Assembly (NCBI GenBank): GCA_013202865.1
Contig: JABMRB010001231.1
Location: 1 to 33,092 of the forward strand
Length of the DNA stretch: 33,092 nt
Source: Candidatus Nealsoniibacteriota bacterium
GTDB lineage: Bacteria > Planctomycetota > Planctomycetia > Pirellulales > Thermoguttaceae
Reading direction: 5' to 3'
Every line of letters starts with the position of its first letter. Positions within the stretch are counted from its first letter, which is position 1. Under the pieces are notes generated by a model. That model was not told the origin of the DNA, did not search any database, and was given only the letters and a program-made list of their open reading frames with translations. The position numbers and the translations under genes are program-made. Below, piece by piece: positions 17,981 to 28,519 of the stretch.

Positions 17981-20827
17981 ATGACGTTTACCCCCGGATC
18001 ATTGGTGACTCTGCGTGATCGTGATTGGGTCGTTATGCCCTCCAACGACCCAGATCTGCTCGTCGTCAAACCACTGGGCGGCTCTGAGGAGGAGATCACT
18101 GGAATCTATCTCCCGCTCGGATTTGAGGACGACAAACCGGCTACCGCAACGTTCCCCCGCCCGACAGTCGACGACCTCGGTGACATTTCCACCAGCCGGC
18201 TGCTGTACGATGCCGCACGGCTTTCTTTTCGAAATGGTGCCGGTCCATTCCGCTCGTTGGCGCGTCTCTCGTTCCGCCCTCGCTCCTACCAAATGGTCCC
18301 CTTAATCATGGCATTGCGGCAGGAACAGGTGCGATTGCTGGTTGCAGATGACGTCGGCGTCGGAAAGACGATCGAGGCACTGCTCGTAGCCAAGGAGATG
18401 CTTGAGCGGCGTTCAATTCGCCGATTTGCCGTCGTGTGCTTGCCTCATCTGTGTGACCAGTGGCAAACAGAAATCAAGGACAAACTGGGACTTGACGCCG
18501 TTGTTATTCGTACGAACACGCAGGCGAGGCTAGATCGGGAAATACAGGGAGATGTGAGCGTCTACCGGTACTATCCCTACCAGATCATCTCCATCGATTT
18601 TATCAAATCCGATCTTCGGCGGCAGGTTTTCATCAACGAGTGTCCGGAACTGATCATCGTCGACGAGGTGCATACCTGTGCTCGACCGGTGGGTGCTACC
18701 AAGAACCAACAACGGCGTCACGCTCTGATTTCGGACATCGCCAGCAAGGCCGATCAGCATTTGGTCATGCTGACGGCCACACCGCACAGCGGAAAGCCAG
18801 CCGAGTTCCATTCCCTCCTTGGAATCCTGAAACCGGAGTTTGAAGAACTGGACGTTGCCACGTCAAGTCAGGCCCAAAGGCGAGAACTTGCCCGGTACTT
18901 CGTTCAGCGGAAACGGGCAGACGTCGAAAAGTGGATGGGCGAAGACACGCCATTTCCACAGCGAGATCCGGGTGAGATCGACTATCGCCTCTCGAAGAAA
19001 TATGCCGCATTGTTTGATCGCATCCTCGATTTCGCTAGGAAACTCGTTGCTGGCAGAACGGGCGGACAGCGTCAAAAACGATTGCACTACTGGACTGCAT
19101 TGGGACTTCTTCGCGGTGTCATGTCCAGTCCGGCTGCTGGAGTCGCCATGCTTCAAAACCGCATGAGCAAACTGGATCCTGCAGCCGGCCAGACATCCGA
19201 TGACGATGAAGAGAATCCAGTTCACGACGTCGATTACGGCTACGAAACGGATCTCCCCCCCGGACAGCTCTTCGGACAGGCAGATTGGTCCAAATACCAG
19301 CGACAACAACTTCGCGAGTTCGCTCGCGAACTGGAAGGTCTCGGCGGTGAAGATGACGACCAGAAGTTGGCCTACGCTGCCACCATCGTCGAGGACTGGC
19401 TCAAAGGTGGTTTCAATACGGTGGTCTTCTGTCGATTCATTCCGACGGCCAAGTACGTCGGAGAGTATCTGCTGCCACTTCTGCAGAAGAAATTTCCAAA
19501 GGTCGACCTCCAGGTAATAACCAGCGAAGACCCCGATGACGTTCGAAAGCAGCGAATTGACGCCATGGAAGGTTCAAAGCAACGAGTTCTCGTATGCACA
19601 GACTGTCTGAGCGAAGGGATCAATCTGCAAGAGTATTTCACCGCTGTCCTACATTACGATCTCCCGTGGAATCCGAATCGGCTGGAGCAACGAGAAGGGC
19701 GTGTCGACCGATTCGGCCAAACCGCACCGATTGTGAAAGCTTACTTGCTCTACGGATCAGACAATCCGATCGACGGTATCGTGTTGGACGTGATTCTGCG
19801 GAAGGTGCGGGAAATCAAACGCGCGATTGGCATCAACGTCCCGTTCCCGGAAGATAGCAAGAGCATCATTGACACAATCGCCCAAGCCTTGCTGGTGAAC
19901 CCCGACCGCAAGATCTCAACACGAAAGGTCGACAACCAGATGGCCTTTGACTTCGCCGATTTCGACGAAGCCGAGCAGGCGAAGATACAGGCCAGCGACA
20001 AGATGGATCGTATGGCCGAACAGGAGAAGACTTCTCGAAGCGTCTTTGCCCAGAATGCGATCAAAGCCCATGAGATTGAGGCCGACCTCAAGGAAACTGA
20101 CGAAGCCATCGGTGCTCCGAAAGCTGTCGAAGAGTTCGTCTTCACCGCGCTCAACAACCTCCTTGGGGCTCAGATGGTCGAATTCAAGAATGGGTATAAG
20201 GTATTCACAATCAACCTTCCGTCAGCGCTAGGCTCGGCGCTGTCAACGGACTCTGAAGTGCTCGTAAGTTTTGAATCACCCACGCCGGCGGACTACATCT
20301 ACCTCGGGCGCAATCACCCGTTCGTCGAGCAGCTTTGTCAACTTGTCATGGCAAATACGTTCAATCGGCGAGGCAAGCACGCGGCCCGGTTGGCTGTGGT
20401 ACGTACGGATACGGTCACGATCAAAACAACCATCTTGCTGTTTCGAGTTCGGAACGTCATCGAATCACGCAAGCGAGATCATCAGATTGTGGCTGAGGAG
20501 ATGTTGGTGTGGGGCTACCGAGGGACAGCGACCGATGGCGACTTCCTTACAGGGACCGAGGCAAGCGAACTCCTCGCCAAAGCCCGTCCGACATCCGACC
20601 TCACACCCCAAGCGAGAGCCGGTTTTCTCGATAACGAGCTCCAGCAAATCGACAACTTGCAGGGAGAATTCGACGAGTTGGCAGAGACGCGTTCGGAGCA
20701 CCTTGCGGACGCCCACGAACGGTTCAGTAAGCTAATGGACCGAAAGCGATATCAGGTCGTCCATCCGGTGCTTCCGATGGATGTACTCGGACTTTACGTG
20801 TTACTACCTGATTCAGGCGACAAGTGA
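17981..20827 (+). CDS. SNF2-family helicase, DrmD-like
   Basis: ADDVGVGKTIEALL, IIVDEVHTC, MLTATPHSG, VLVCTDCLSEGINLQ, NRLEQREGRVDRFGQ. Confidence 0.9.
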   Translation: MTFTPGSLVTLRDRDWVVMPSNDPDLLVVKPLGGSEEEITGIYLPLGFEDDKPATATFPRPTVDDLGDISTSRLLYDAARLSFRNGAGPFRSLARLSFRPRSYQMVPLIMALRQEQVRLLVADDVGVGKTIEALLVAKEMLERRSIRRFAVVCLPHLCDQWQTEIKDKLGLDAVVIRTNTQARLDREIQGDVSVYRYYPYQIISIDFIKSDLRRQVFINECPELIIVDEVHTCARPVGATKNQQRRHALISDIASKADQHLVMLTATPHSGKPAEFHSLLGILKPEFEELDVATSSQAQRRELARYFVQRKRADVEKWMGEDTPFPQRDPGEIDYRLSKKYAALFDRILDFARKLVAGRTGGQRQKRLHYWTALGLLRGVMSSPAAGVAMLQNRMSKLDPAAGQTSDDDEENPVHDVDYGYETDLPPGQLFGQADWSKYQRQQLREFARELEGLGGEDDDQKLAYAATIVEDWLKGGFNTVVFCRFIPTAKYVGEYLLPLLQKKFPKVDLQVITSEDPDDVRKQRIDAMEGSKQRVLVCTDCLSEGINLQEYFTAVLHYDLPWNPNRLEQREGRVDRFGQTAPIVKAYLLYGSDNPIDGIVLDVILRKVREIKRAIGINVPFPEDSKSIIDTIAQALLVNPDRKISTRKVDNQMAFDFADFDEAEQAKIQASDKMDRMAEQEKTSRSVFAQNAIKAHEIEADLKETDEAIGAPKAVEEFVFTALNNLLGAQMVEFKNGYKVFTINLPSALGSALSTDSEVLVSFESPTPADYIYLGRNHPFVEQLCQLVMANTFNRRGKHAARLAVVRTDTVTIKTTILLFRVRNVIESRKRDHQIVAEEMLVWGYRGTATDGDFLTGTEASELLAKARPTSDLTPQARAGFLDNELQQIDNLQGEFDELAETRSEHLADAHERFSKLMDRKRYQVVHPVLPMDVLGLYVLLPDSGDK

Positions 20828-20897
20828 CCAGAGTTTGGGAAACGTCGGCACAATGAAGACATCCGACATGGGATAGGAGCGGCAACCGCCGTAGGCA

Positions 20898-23800
20898 ATG
20901 CAGTACCCCAGCATCCGGATAGAAGGGGCGATTCTGTCTGGAGACATAATCGACGCAATCGAGCGTGGCGAGAAAGGCTTTCAGAAAGCCGACGACTTCG
21001 ACCTTGATCCGACATCGAAGGTCAAAGCCGAAATCGCCAGTGCGTGGGCCGATGCACGGGACCAGTGGCGGATATTCCGCCGAAAGGCCGACGCGTTGAA
21101 AGAGGGGGCGACCGGTACGACCGAGACGCGGAATCTCTGGATGACACCTCTGCTCGGACTGCTTGGCTATCAGGTCGAATTTGCTGCCAAAGGTGAGGAA
21201 GTCAACGGTCGCAATTACGCCATCAGCCACCGTGACACATCCCGTGATGGTTTCCCGGTCCACATCGTCGGCTGTAACGACAGTCTGGATTGCCGCCGCA
21301 CAGAGGGCGGAACTCGCATGTCTCCCCACGCGCTCGTTCAGGAGTACCTGAACCTGACCGAGCACCTCTTCGCCGTGGTCACCAACGGTGGGTTCCTTCG
21401 GTTGCTGCGAGACAGCACACGGCTGGTCAAGCTCAGCTTCTTGGAATTCGACCTTGATCGCATGTTCGAGGAGGAGCTTTTTGCCGACTTCGCCATCCTG
21501 TTCCGGCTGGTCCATGTGTCGCGAATGCCACGCACGCAGGAATCGGCAGCCGAAAGCATTATCGAGAACTACCATCAAGATGCCCTTGACTCCGGCTCAC
21601 GCATCCGTGACGGCCTCAGCGACGCGGTAGAGAGGTCCATCAAGTCGTTGGCGAACGGGTTCCTCAAACACCCAGCGAACGACATCTTACGTCAGTCGAT
21701 CATCTCGGGTGAGACGGATCACAAGACCTTCTACCAGTGGCAGCTCAGACTGATCTACCGCTTGCTCTTCCTGATGGTGATCGAGGAACGCGATCTGATC
21801 TTTTCAAGAGACGCTGATCGCCGTTACCGGGAGGTCTACTACGACTACTACAGCATCGGTCGGCTGAGACGACTATCCGTACACCGCCACTTTGCGGATC
21901 GCGCTTATCAGGATGCATGGACCGGTCTGCGAAATACGTTCCAGTTGTTCGAAGACATTGGGTACGGGAAGAAGCTGGGGATCGCCCCTTTGGCCGGCGA
22001 TTTGTTCGACGGTCGGGCCATCGGACTTCTGAACGACTGCCGGCTCGACAACGAAATCCTGCTCACTTGTCTGAAGAACCTCAGCTTGTTTACCAACCCC
22101 ATCACCCATCAGGTGATGCGAGTGAACTACGCGGCGCTCAACGTTGAGGAATTCGGCTCCGTCTATGAAGGATTGCTGGAATACGATCCCACAATTCAGG
22201 AAATGGATGGCCGGCTCGAATTCTCCTTTGTGGGGGGTGACGACCGCGCGGCGTCCGGCTCACACTACACGCCCGACGAACTCGTGCAACCGCTGATCAA
22301 GCATTCGCTGGACTACATCATCGCCGGCAAGCTGAAAGAGCCTGATCCCGAGAAAGCCCTGCTTGGCATCAATATTTGCGACGTGGCTTGCGGATCGGGC
22401 CACATCCTGCTAAATGCCGCACGCCGGATCGCCACGGAGCTTGCCGTTCTGAGAACGGGTGAAGACCAACCGTCGCCGCCCGCCTTCCGCGCCGCGGTTC
22501 GCGACGTCATTCGCAACTGCATTTACGGTGTAGATCTCAACCCTCTTGCCGTCGAACTCTGCAAGGTAAGCCTTTGGCTGGAGGCCCATGTGCCTGGCGA
22601 GCCGCTGAACTTCCTGGATCACCACATCAAATGCGGCAACGCCATCGTGGGGCTTGCCAACCGCGAAGAACTACAGCGAGGCATTCCGGATGAAGCGTTC
22701 AAGACCCTTCCGGATGACGACAAGAGGGTCGCCGCCGCGTTCCGCAAGCAGAACAAGGAAGAACGGAGAGGATATCAGACGCTTGACTTCAGCGGGCGGC
22801 CAGCAGGCGATCTGGACGCTCTGTGCGGCGACTTCACCAGCGTAGCCAACCTGCCCGAACAAACCACGGAAGAGATCCGGAAGAAGCAGGAAGCCTATGC
22901 TGAGTTCCGTCGAGGCATCCATCTCAGAAACTTGAAGACGCTCGCTGACATTCAGGTTGCTCAGTTCTACATCCCTAAGACCGAAGAGACGCGTCGGAAA
23001 GCTACGACGCACGACCAGTACAGACGCTATCTGAAAGGCGAGAATCCACACCCAGAGCCAACGGCTTTCGCTCAGGCGATTGCTTATCGGAAACGGTTCT
23101 TCCACTGGTTCTTGGAGTTCCCCGAGATTATGTCACAGGGTGGATTTGACTGCATCTTGGGCAATCCCCCATATCTAGGAGGGCAGGCGCTTAGCGGCAC
23201 ATATGGTTATCCGTTTTGCGAATATGTCAAATGGCAGTATGTGCCCATTGGTCTCAGCGATCTGGTGGTTTTCTTCGTTCGCCGTATCTACAAGTTACTC
23301 AAGCCGAACGGGATCACAGCGTTTATCACGACGAACTCAATTAAAGACGGCGATATTCGCCGCGAAGGCCTTGAGAAGATTCTCGACGACGGCGGCGTGA
23401 TTATGATGGCTGTCCGAGCCATCAAGTGGCCTGGGCGGGCCAATCTCACGATTTCGCTCGTTGCCATCTCAAGAGGCAATGTGCCTCACCCCCGATTCCT
23501 CAACGGACGCCAAGTTGATTGTATCAGCGCGTACTTGGAAGACGAGCAGCGGTCACCGGAGCCGAATCGACTACACGAGTCATTTTCGAAGGTTTTAGTT
23601 GGTACACACTATCTTGGGGACGGCTTCGTTATTCCCGCAGAGCAGGCACAGAGAATGCTCATGGAAAACGCAGATAACTCTGATGTGCTTTTTCCGTTGT
23701 TTAACTGCCAGGAATTGAACAACTTGCCAGACCATCTCGCCAAAAGGTATATCATCAACTTCCACACCTGGGACGAAGAGAAGGCTTCTCAGTACGCTGA

Positions 23801-24683
23801 TGCTTTCGCCATTGCAAAGGAACACGTGTGGCCGGAACGCCAGAAAAAGGCTGGCCGTCTAAGAGACCGATGGTGGTTGTTCAAAAGACCATACGTCGAG
23901 ATTTCTAACCGTAGCAGAACACTCGACAGGTTCTTCGCGTGTGGCATCACGACAAAACACATGAGCTTTTCCGCAATGAGTCCGAATCACGTCTTCTCTC
24001 ACGCGGTATGTGTCCTAGTCTCTGATCGTTGGGATCACTTCTCCGTAGTGCAGTCGTCGTTGCATGAGTGTTGGGCCCGCAAACTGAGTGGTGCCCACGA
24101 ACTGCGACTACGATACTCACCATCAAACTGCTTTGAGACTTTTCCCTTTCCAGAACACCTTTGGCAGATGGAGAATCCCGAGTTGGGCTTGGTAGGCAAA
24201 GAGTATCACGAGCGTCGCCGGTCGCTCATGCGCTTGCTCTGGATTGGGCTTACCGGTATCTACAACCTTTTCCACACCCGCGACCTTACTCGCGATATTG
24301 TTGCAGCTGCCTCGAAGAAGGATACGGAAATTGCGGTGTCGGGCTACGATGGCCTGCTCGAACTTCGCCGCAAGCACGTAGAGCTCGACACAGCTGTCCT
24401 ATGCGCCTACGGCTGGCACGAGCCCACCGACGACGGCCCGCCCATCGACCTACGGCACGACTTCCACGAAGTCGACTACCTCCCCGAAAACGACCGAATC
24501 CGCTACACCATCCACCCCGACGCCCGCCGCGAAATCCTCAAACGCCTCCTCCTGCTCAACCACCGCCGCCACGCCGAAGAAGAGGCTGCAGCCAAGAAGA
24601 CGAAGTCCGAGAAAGGCAGCCGAGCCGACAAGAGCGACGCTGACGACGGGAAGGAACCAGAGAAACTGCCCTTGTTCGATTAG
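20898..24683 (+). CDS. Eco57I-type / DrmMI-like N6-adenine DNA methyltransferase
   Basis: 1261 aa. SAM motif CDVACGSGHILLNAARR, catalytic FDCILGNPPYLGG, N-terminal helical region, C-terminal DLAVLxAYGW-like segment. Confidence 0.9.
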   Translation: MQYPSIRIEGAILSGDIIDAIERGEKGFQKADDFDLDPTSKVKAEIASAWADARDQWRIFRRKADALKEGATGTTETRNLWMTPLLGLLGYQVEFAAKGEEVNGRNYAISHRDTSRDGFPVHIVGCNDSLDCRRTEGGTRMSPHALVQEYLNLTEHLFAVVTNGGFLRLLRDSTRLVKLSFLEFDLDRMFEEELFADFAILFRLVHVSRMPRTQESAAESIIENYHQDALDSGSRIRDGLSDAVERSIKSLANGFLKHPANDILRQSIISGETDHKTFYQWQLRLIYRLLFLMVIEERDLIFSRDADRRYREVYYDYYSIGRLRRLSVHRHFADRAYQDAWTGLRNTFQLFEDIGYGKKLGIAPLAGDLFDGRAIGLLNDCRLDNEILLTCLKNLSLFTNPITHQVMRVNYAALNVEEFGSVYEGLLEYDPTIQEMDGRLEFSFVGGDDRAASGSHYTPDELVQPLIKHSLDYIIAGKLKEPDPEKALLGINICDVACGSGHILLNAARRIATELAVLRTGEDQPSPPAFRAAVRDVIRNCIYGVDLNPLAVELCKVSLWLEAHVPGEPLNFLDHHIKCGNAIVGLANREELQRGIPDEAFKTLPDDDKRVAAAFRKQNKEERRGYQTLDFSGRPAGDLDALCGDFTSVANLPEQTTEEIRKKQEAYAEFRRGIHLRNLKTLADIQVAQFYIPKTEETRRKATTHDQYRRYLKGENPHPEPTAFAQAIAYRKRFFHWFLEFPEIMSQGGFDCILGNPPYLGGQALSGTYGYPFCEYVKWQYVPIGLSDLVVFFVRRIYKLLKPNGITAFITTNSIKDGDIRREGLEKILDDGGVIMMAVRAIKWPGRANLTISLVAISRGNVPHPRFLNGRQVDCISAYLEDEQRSPEPNRLHESFSKVLVGTHYLGDGFVIPAEQAQRMLMENADNSDVLFPLFNCQELNNLPDHLAKRYIINFHTWDEEKASQYADAFAIAKEHVWPERQKKAGRLRDRWWLFKRPYVEISNRSRTLDRFFACGITTKHMSFSAMSPNHVFSHAVCVLVSDRWDHFSVVQSSLHECWARKLSGAHELRLRYSPSNCFETFPFPEHLWQMENPELGLVGKEYHERRRSLMRLLWIGLTGIYNLFHTRDLTRDIVAAASKKDTEIAVSGYDGLLELRRKHVELDTAVLCAYGWHEPTDDGPPIDLRHDFHEVDYLPENDRIRYTIHPDARREILKRLLLLNHRRHAEEEAAAKKTKSEKGSRADKSDADDGKEPEKLPLFD

Positions 24684-24693
24684 GTACGCGACG

Positions 24694-26670
24694 ATGAATG
24701 ATCCAGAGTCAAACGCCAACGATGAGCCCGATGAGGCGTATCCAGACGCTGACGTCGCGGAGATCTTGAAGGACTTCGGCGTTCTAAAGCGAAGCCCGTC
24801 GGACGAGTTGCCGGCGGACAGGACGGCAGCAGAGATCCTCTTGGATGCCATCACTGATCGTGAGAATGCCGGACGCTTCCTCGACAGCCTTCTTCCCGAT
24901 GGCATCCCAGTTGGCACAGCATTCTATGACCGCTTAGATTCCCTGCGACGTTGGATTAGCATAGGAGATAGTGCAGGTGAAGCGATTGGCATCCTTTGGT
25001 CCGAAGCAATTGGGCGCTTGGACTCCGACCTGCGGGAAGAGCTTCTAAACATCTTCGTCTCGCAGTCAGGAGGGCACTTCTTCGAAAACCTCGAAGGGCT
25101 ACGCGTCGTTCTCGCCGATCACGACTTTCCAGTTGGCTACCTCGCCGAATGGCTCCCCAAGGTGGGCAAAGCCGTTCAGCGCGACATGATGCAAGACGGC
25201 TTCTGGAATGCTGTCGAAGCGTACTGTGCGGCACACGTGTCGAATGCCCTGAAAGTGATCTGGGTTTTGGTGAATACCCCGGAGCATGTGCGGCTCAATC
25301 TTGCTGGTGTCATGCTTGGGACAATCCGCCCGATGGAGATGGACAAGCCTCAGAACGAGGACTTCGAACGGGTCGAGGCGTTTCTGAAACTGCACGAAGA
25401 TTCCCAACTTCGTTCTGTCTTCGATTGGTCATGGGTGACCATGTCTCGTAAAACGGGCATCACCAAGCCACAACTTGATTCGCTTCTGACACGTGGTGAT
25501 GGAGGCCGAGAGGATGACCGTTGCAGTGTCGTAAGCGTCGTCTGCTGCATCCTCCGGAACAAAAGTCTGTCCCCCGAACTCTTCGACATCGGAAACGGAT
25601 GGATCGAAAAGAACCTCGGCCCTTCCCTGTCGTCCGTAGCCAAGTACCACGTGGCCAATACGGCGGCCATTTTGAATCGATCCTCTGACGACCCCAATCG
25701 CGGAGAAGTCGATTGCACATCATGGGTCACGGCCATTCAGCCGGTCTCTGCCGAGGATATGGGCACATGGGAGCAAATCGAGCGATTCTTGTACAACCTT
25801 TTGAAGACTAACTCGGCAAGGTTCTGCGATGTCTTTGAGCAGCTCTGCTCTCTGGCCGCTGACACCCTACATCAACTGATGTCGAAGCCCCGCACGTTCG
25901 AGTTGCTTCTCCGCGAGATGAACGACGCCGACTTGGCGAACCTCGTCGGACGACTGGCGCTGTCTTGGGATACTCCGACTCGCTGCCTCGGAGTGTTCCT
26001 CTTCGACCAGCTCGATGTCGAAGAGATTCCAGAATCGTCTCTTGCTGCAATCGAAGACCTTGATCCCCGGCTACTTTTCTATGAGCTGCAGAGATCGGCA
26101 CCTAAGCCGGAAGCCAACGCAAGGATGTTGGTCTCACTGATACCACATCTTGACGAAGCGGATACAGACTTCTGCACGGAATTCTACGATGAAGTGAAAT
26201 TGCAGGCACAGAACTTCGCTGGTGCCTTTCGATCCGAACTTGAGAAGCGAGTCAGTGGACTACCGGCAGTCACGAAGGTGCTGGAGGAAGTGGCCGCACA
26301 TTTCGATGAGCTTCAGCGTGTACACGAGGCTGGAATGAATGCAATGGAGGTTACTGGTCACCGGCGCGGGATCGTTTTGCATCATAGGCGATTCAGTCAA
26401 GAAGCCAGTGAGAGCATGAAGGAGTATTCGCCATTTCTCGGGATGATCAAGCAAGTTCAGCAACTCTATGGTCGCTCTGCCAGTACCTTCATCGATGGTA
26501 GGCTTCAAGACTCCATTCCGTTGGTCCCGATCTCCTCGTCATTTGAGATGCCCATGGTCGAGCTCTGTGACCCGGAGCACATGGTGATGCGACGAATACG
26601 TGCCGCAAACGTCATCTCATCTCTCCTCGAAGAGCATTCTGGTAATATGACGGAGGCAGGGAATGAGTGA
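24694..26670 (+). CDS. Uncharacterised, apparently alpha-helical repeat-like protein (658 aa)
   Basis: Long intact ORF in series with the helicase/methylase genes. No recognised motif. Overlaps the next gene by 8 nt. Confidence 0.8.
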   Translation: MNDPESNANDEPDEAYPDADVAEILKDFGVLKRSPSDELPADRTAAEILLDAITDRENAGRFLDSLLPDGIPVGTAFYDRLDSLRRWISIGDSAGEAIGILWSEAIGRLDSDLREELLNIFVSQSGGHFFENLEGLRVVLADHDFPVGYLAEWLPKVGKAVQRDMMQDGFWNAVEAYCAAHVSNALKVIWVLVNTPEHVRLNLAGVMLGTIRPMEMDKPQNEDFERVEAFLKLHEDSQLRSVFDWSWVTMSRKTGITKPQLDSLLTRGDGGREDDRCSVVSVVCCILRNKSLSPELFDIGNGWIEKNLGPSLSSVAKYHVANTAAILNRSSDDPNRGEVDCTSWVTAIQPVSAEDMGTWEQIERFLYNLLKTNSARFCDVFEQLCSLAADTLHQLMSKPRTFELLLREMNDADLANLVGRLALSWDTPTRCLGVFLFDQLDVEEIPESSLAAIEDLDPRLLFYELQRSAPKPEANARMLVSLIPHLDEADTDFCTEFYDEVKLQAQNFAGAFRSELEKRVSGLPAVTKVLEEVAAHFDELQRVHEAGMNAMEVTGHRRGIVLHHRRFSQEASESMKEYSPFLGMIKQVQQLYGRSASTFIDGRLQDSIPLVPISSSFEMPMVELCDPEHMVMRRIRAANVISSLLEEHSGNMTEAGNE

Positions 26671-28519
26671 AGACTTGAAGACATCCTTCTTGACGTACTA
26701 CATCAGAAGCCTTGCGGAACGTACTCGCGATGAGAAGACGGGAACCAAGTTCGGCTTCGATTGGGTGATCTACAACATCGGCTTGGCAGCGGATTGGAGC
26801 CCACACCGTCTTCCCTTTTTGCGTGGTGCTGCGGACGAGACATCAAAGACGAAGAGCGAGGCTGAATTTGGCGTTGATATTGCCTTCCTCTCACCAGACC
26901 GACGCACCTTGCGAATCTTCGTTCTAAAGGATGAAGTCCTCAACAACGCAAACTGGGGAAGGCACAGTTTCGATGTGGACCTTCGAAGTGCCTGCGCCCC
27001 CGATATATCTTCCCCCGAGTTGGCTGAAGTCTCGGAGGTCCATGTTATACTGGCCTACAACAAGGACGAGGATCGGAATGGTGTTGAGCATTTCGACCGG
27101 CTGACTGCTTCGATGCCGACACGGATTGCGGACGACGTCGCCTTGAGCCTTGATCGGTGGAACCTAACGACAATTGTCGACAAGGTCAAAGCTTCACTGC
27201 TTTCGCCGTCACTGCTGCCCCAGAAGTTCTTCAGTCAGTTCTCCTACATCTGTGCTCAGTTCGCTGACTTCCGGCACGGTTCGGATGAGTGGACTGACCA
27301 GCTAGTGCCGAACTGGCGACGATTTCTGGAGGAGCTGCTCTCGGAGCTTGCCGACGAGCGTTGCGTCCGTCTACTCCCTGTTGCCCTTCTCATCCTGCAG
27401 GAACACGGAAAGGCGAACCAGACCTCCGAGACCGGTTGGATCGACCTGATGGAATGGGGAATGCTTTCTGCGTGGAATGTTGCCAAGAACACGGAGAAAA
27501 AGGAGATCTCTAACGCCGTTGCGCAGATATGGATCTCCTTCTACGTGGCTGAGTTGGATCGATACTATCGCAGCCACGCCGCCGATTTGGCGGTAGGCTT
27601 CAGTGTACACAAACGGCTCTCCGACAGTCTTGTTGATACTGTGGCAGCGGCTATGATTGCCCACTGGCACACAGCACGACTTGGGATTCTCGGCGCAGCG
27701 TACGCCGAACTTCTGCCACGGAATTCTGATGAAGCTACGGACGCACGAGAACAGGCATTGACAGAAGTGTCGAATTGGTTTGCTGGTCACTTGATTGCCA
27801 ATCCAGCTGCCATGCGACCTGTTCTCGACATCCATCACATCGAGTTGTTTTTAGCGTGGGCAGTGTTCATGCAGATTGGCCGCGACGAGGATGTCTACCG
27901 ATGGCTGCTTATGTTGATTAACAGATTGTCCGTACGACGAGCGGGGCTAGCAGAGATACCGTTTATCGAAGGCTCTAACGGGATTGAACTGGTGTTCGAG
28001 TGTGTCGCCGTGAGCAAGCAGCCACCTGAGTTCTGCGATGGAAGCTCAGTCTACATGATATGCCTGATGGAGTTGCTCTGTGCTCTGCCGGAGCAGCAAC
28101 GTGACGAGTTGCTGGAAAAGGCATATCTGCTCCTCGCATTGGGCAAAGACAGCGCTGGCGAAATAATGGAGGGCGTCGAACCACTGGATCTGATGCTCTG
28201 GATTCCGCCTGCTGACTGGTCAGATCGCGTTCTGACGAAGACACTCGCTGATGAAGGCGAATGTGCTGGAATACATCTGGGATCACCCGGCGAAGCAGTG
28301 CCGCTGACAGGTGCTGAAGTCGCTGCCTCGATAGAGAACTCGGTCAGGGAGACGCGAGAGAAGCGAGAGTTCAAGTATCTCTCGGGATTGCCACTCTCGG
28401 TCGTTGTCCTCGCGTGCCTCAAGCACCGGTCTCCCTTACCACCTGAACTCTGGCGGCGAGCGATATTTGAAAACGATGATAGAGACACTGAGACCACAAC
28501 CGGAGAAGCAGTATCATGA
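26663..28519 (+). CDS. Uncharacterised protein (618 aa) with possible N-terminal PD-(D/E)XK-like segment
   Basis: Coupled ORF. N-terminal SEAEFGVDIAFLSPDRRTLRIFVLKDEVLNNANW resembles the ExE..GVD..xxK nuclease pattern; the rest is helical and unknown. Confidence 0.78.
   Translation: MSEDLKTSFLTYYIRSLAERTRDEKTGTKFGFDWVIYNIGLAADWSPHRLPFLRGAADETSKTKSEAEFGVDIAFLSPDRRTLRIFVLKDEVLNNANWGRHSFDVDLRSACAPDISSPELAEVSEVHVILAYNKDEDRNGVEHFDRLTASMPTRIADDVALSLDRWNLTTIVDKVKASLLSPSLLPQKFFSQFSYICAQFADFRHGSDEWTDQLVPNWRRFLEELLSELADERCVRLLPVALLILQEHGKANQTSETGWIDLMEWGMLSAWNVAKNTEKKEISNAVAQIWISFYVAELDRYYRSHAADLAVGFSVHKRLSDSLVDTVAAAMIAHWHTARLGILGAAYAELLPRNSDEATDAREQALTEVSNWFAGHLIANPAAMRPVLDIHHIELFLAWAVFMQIGRDEDVYRWLLMLINRLSVRRAGLAEIPFIEGSNGIELVFECVAVSKQPPEFCDGSSVYMICLMELLCALPEQQRDELLEKAYLLLALGKDSAGEIMEGVEPLDLMLWIPPADWSDRVLTKTLADEGECAGIHLGSPGEAVPLTGAEVAASIENSVRETREKREFKYLSGLPLSVVVLACLKHRSPLPPELWRRAIFENDDRDTETTTGEAVS

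Noticed and set aside
20724-21578. 284-aa minus-strand ORF
   Set aside because: Shadow of the SNF2 end and methylase start; no recognisable protein features.
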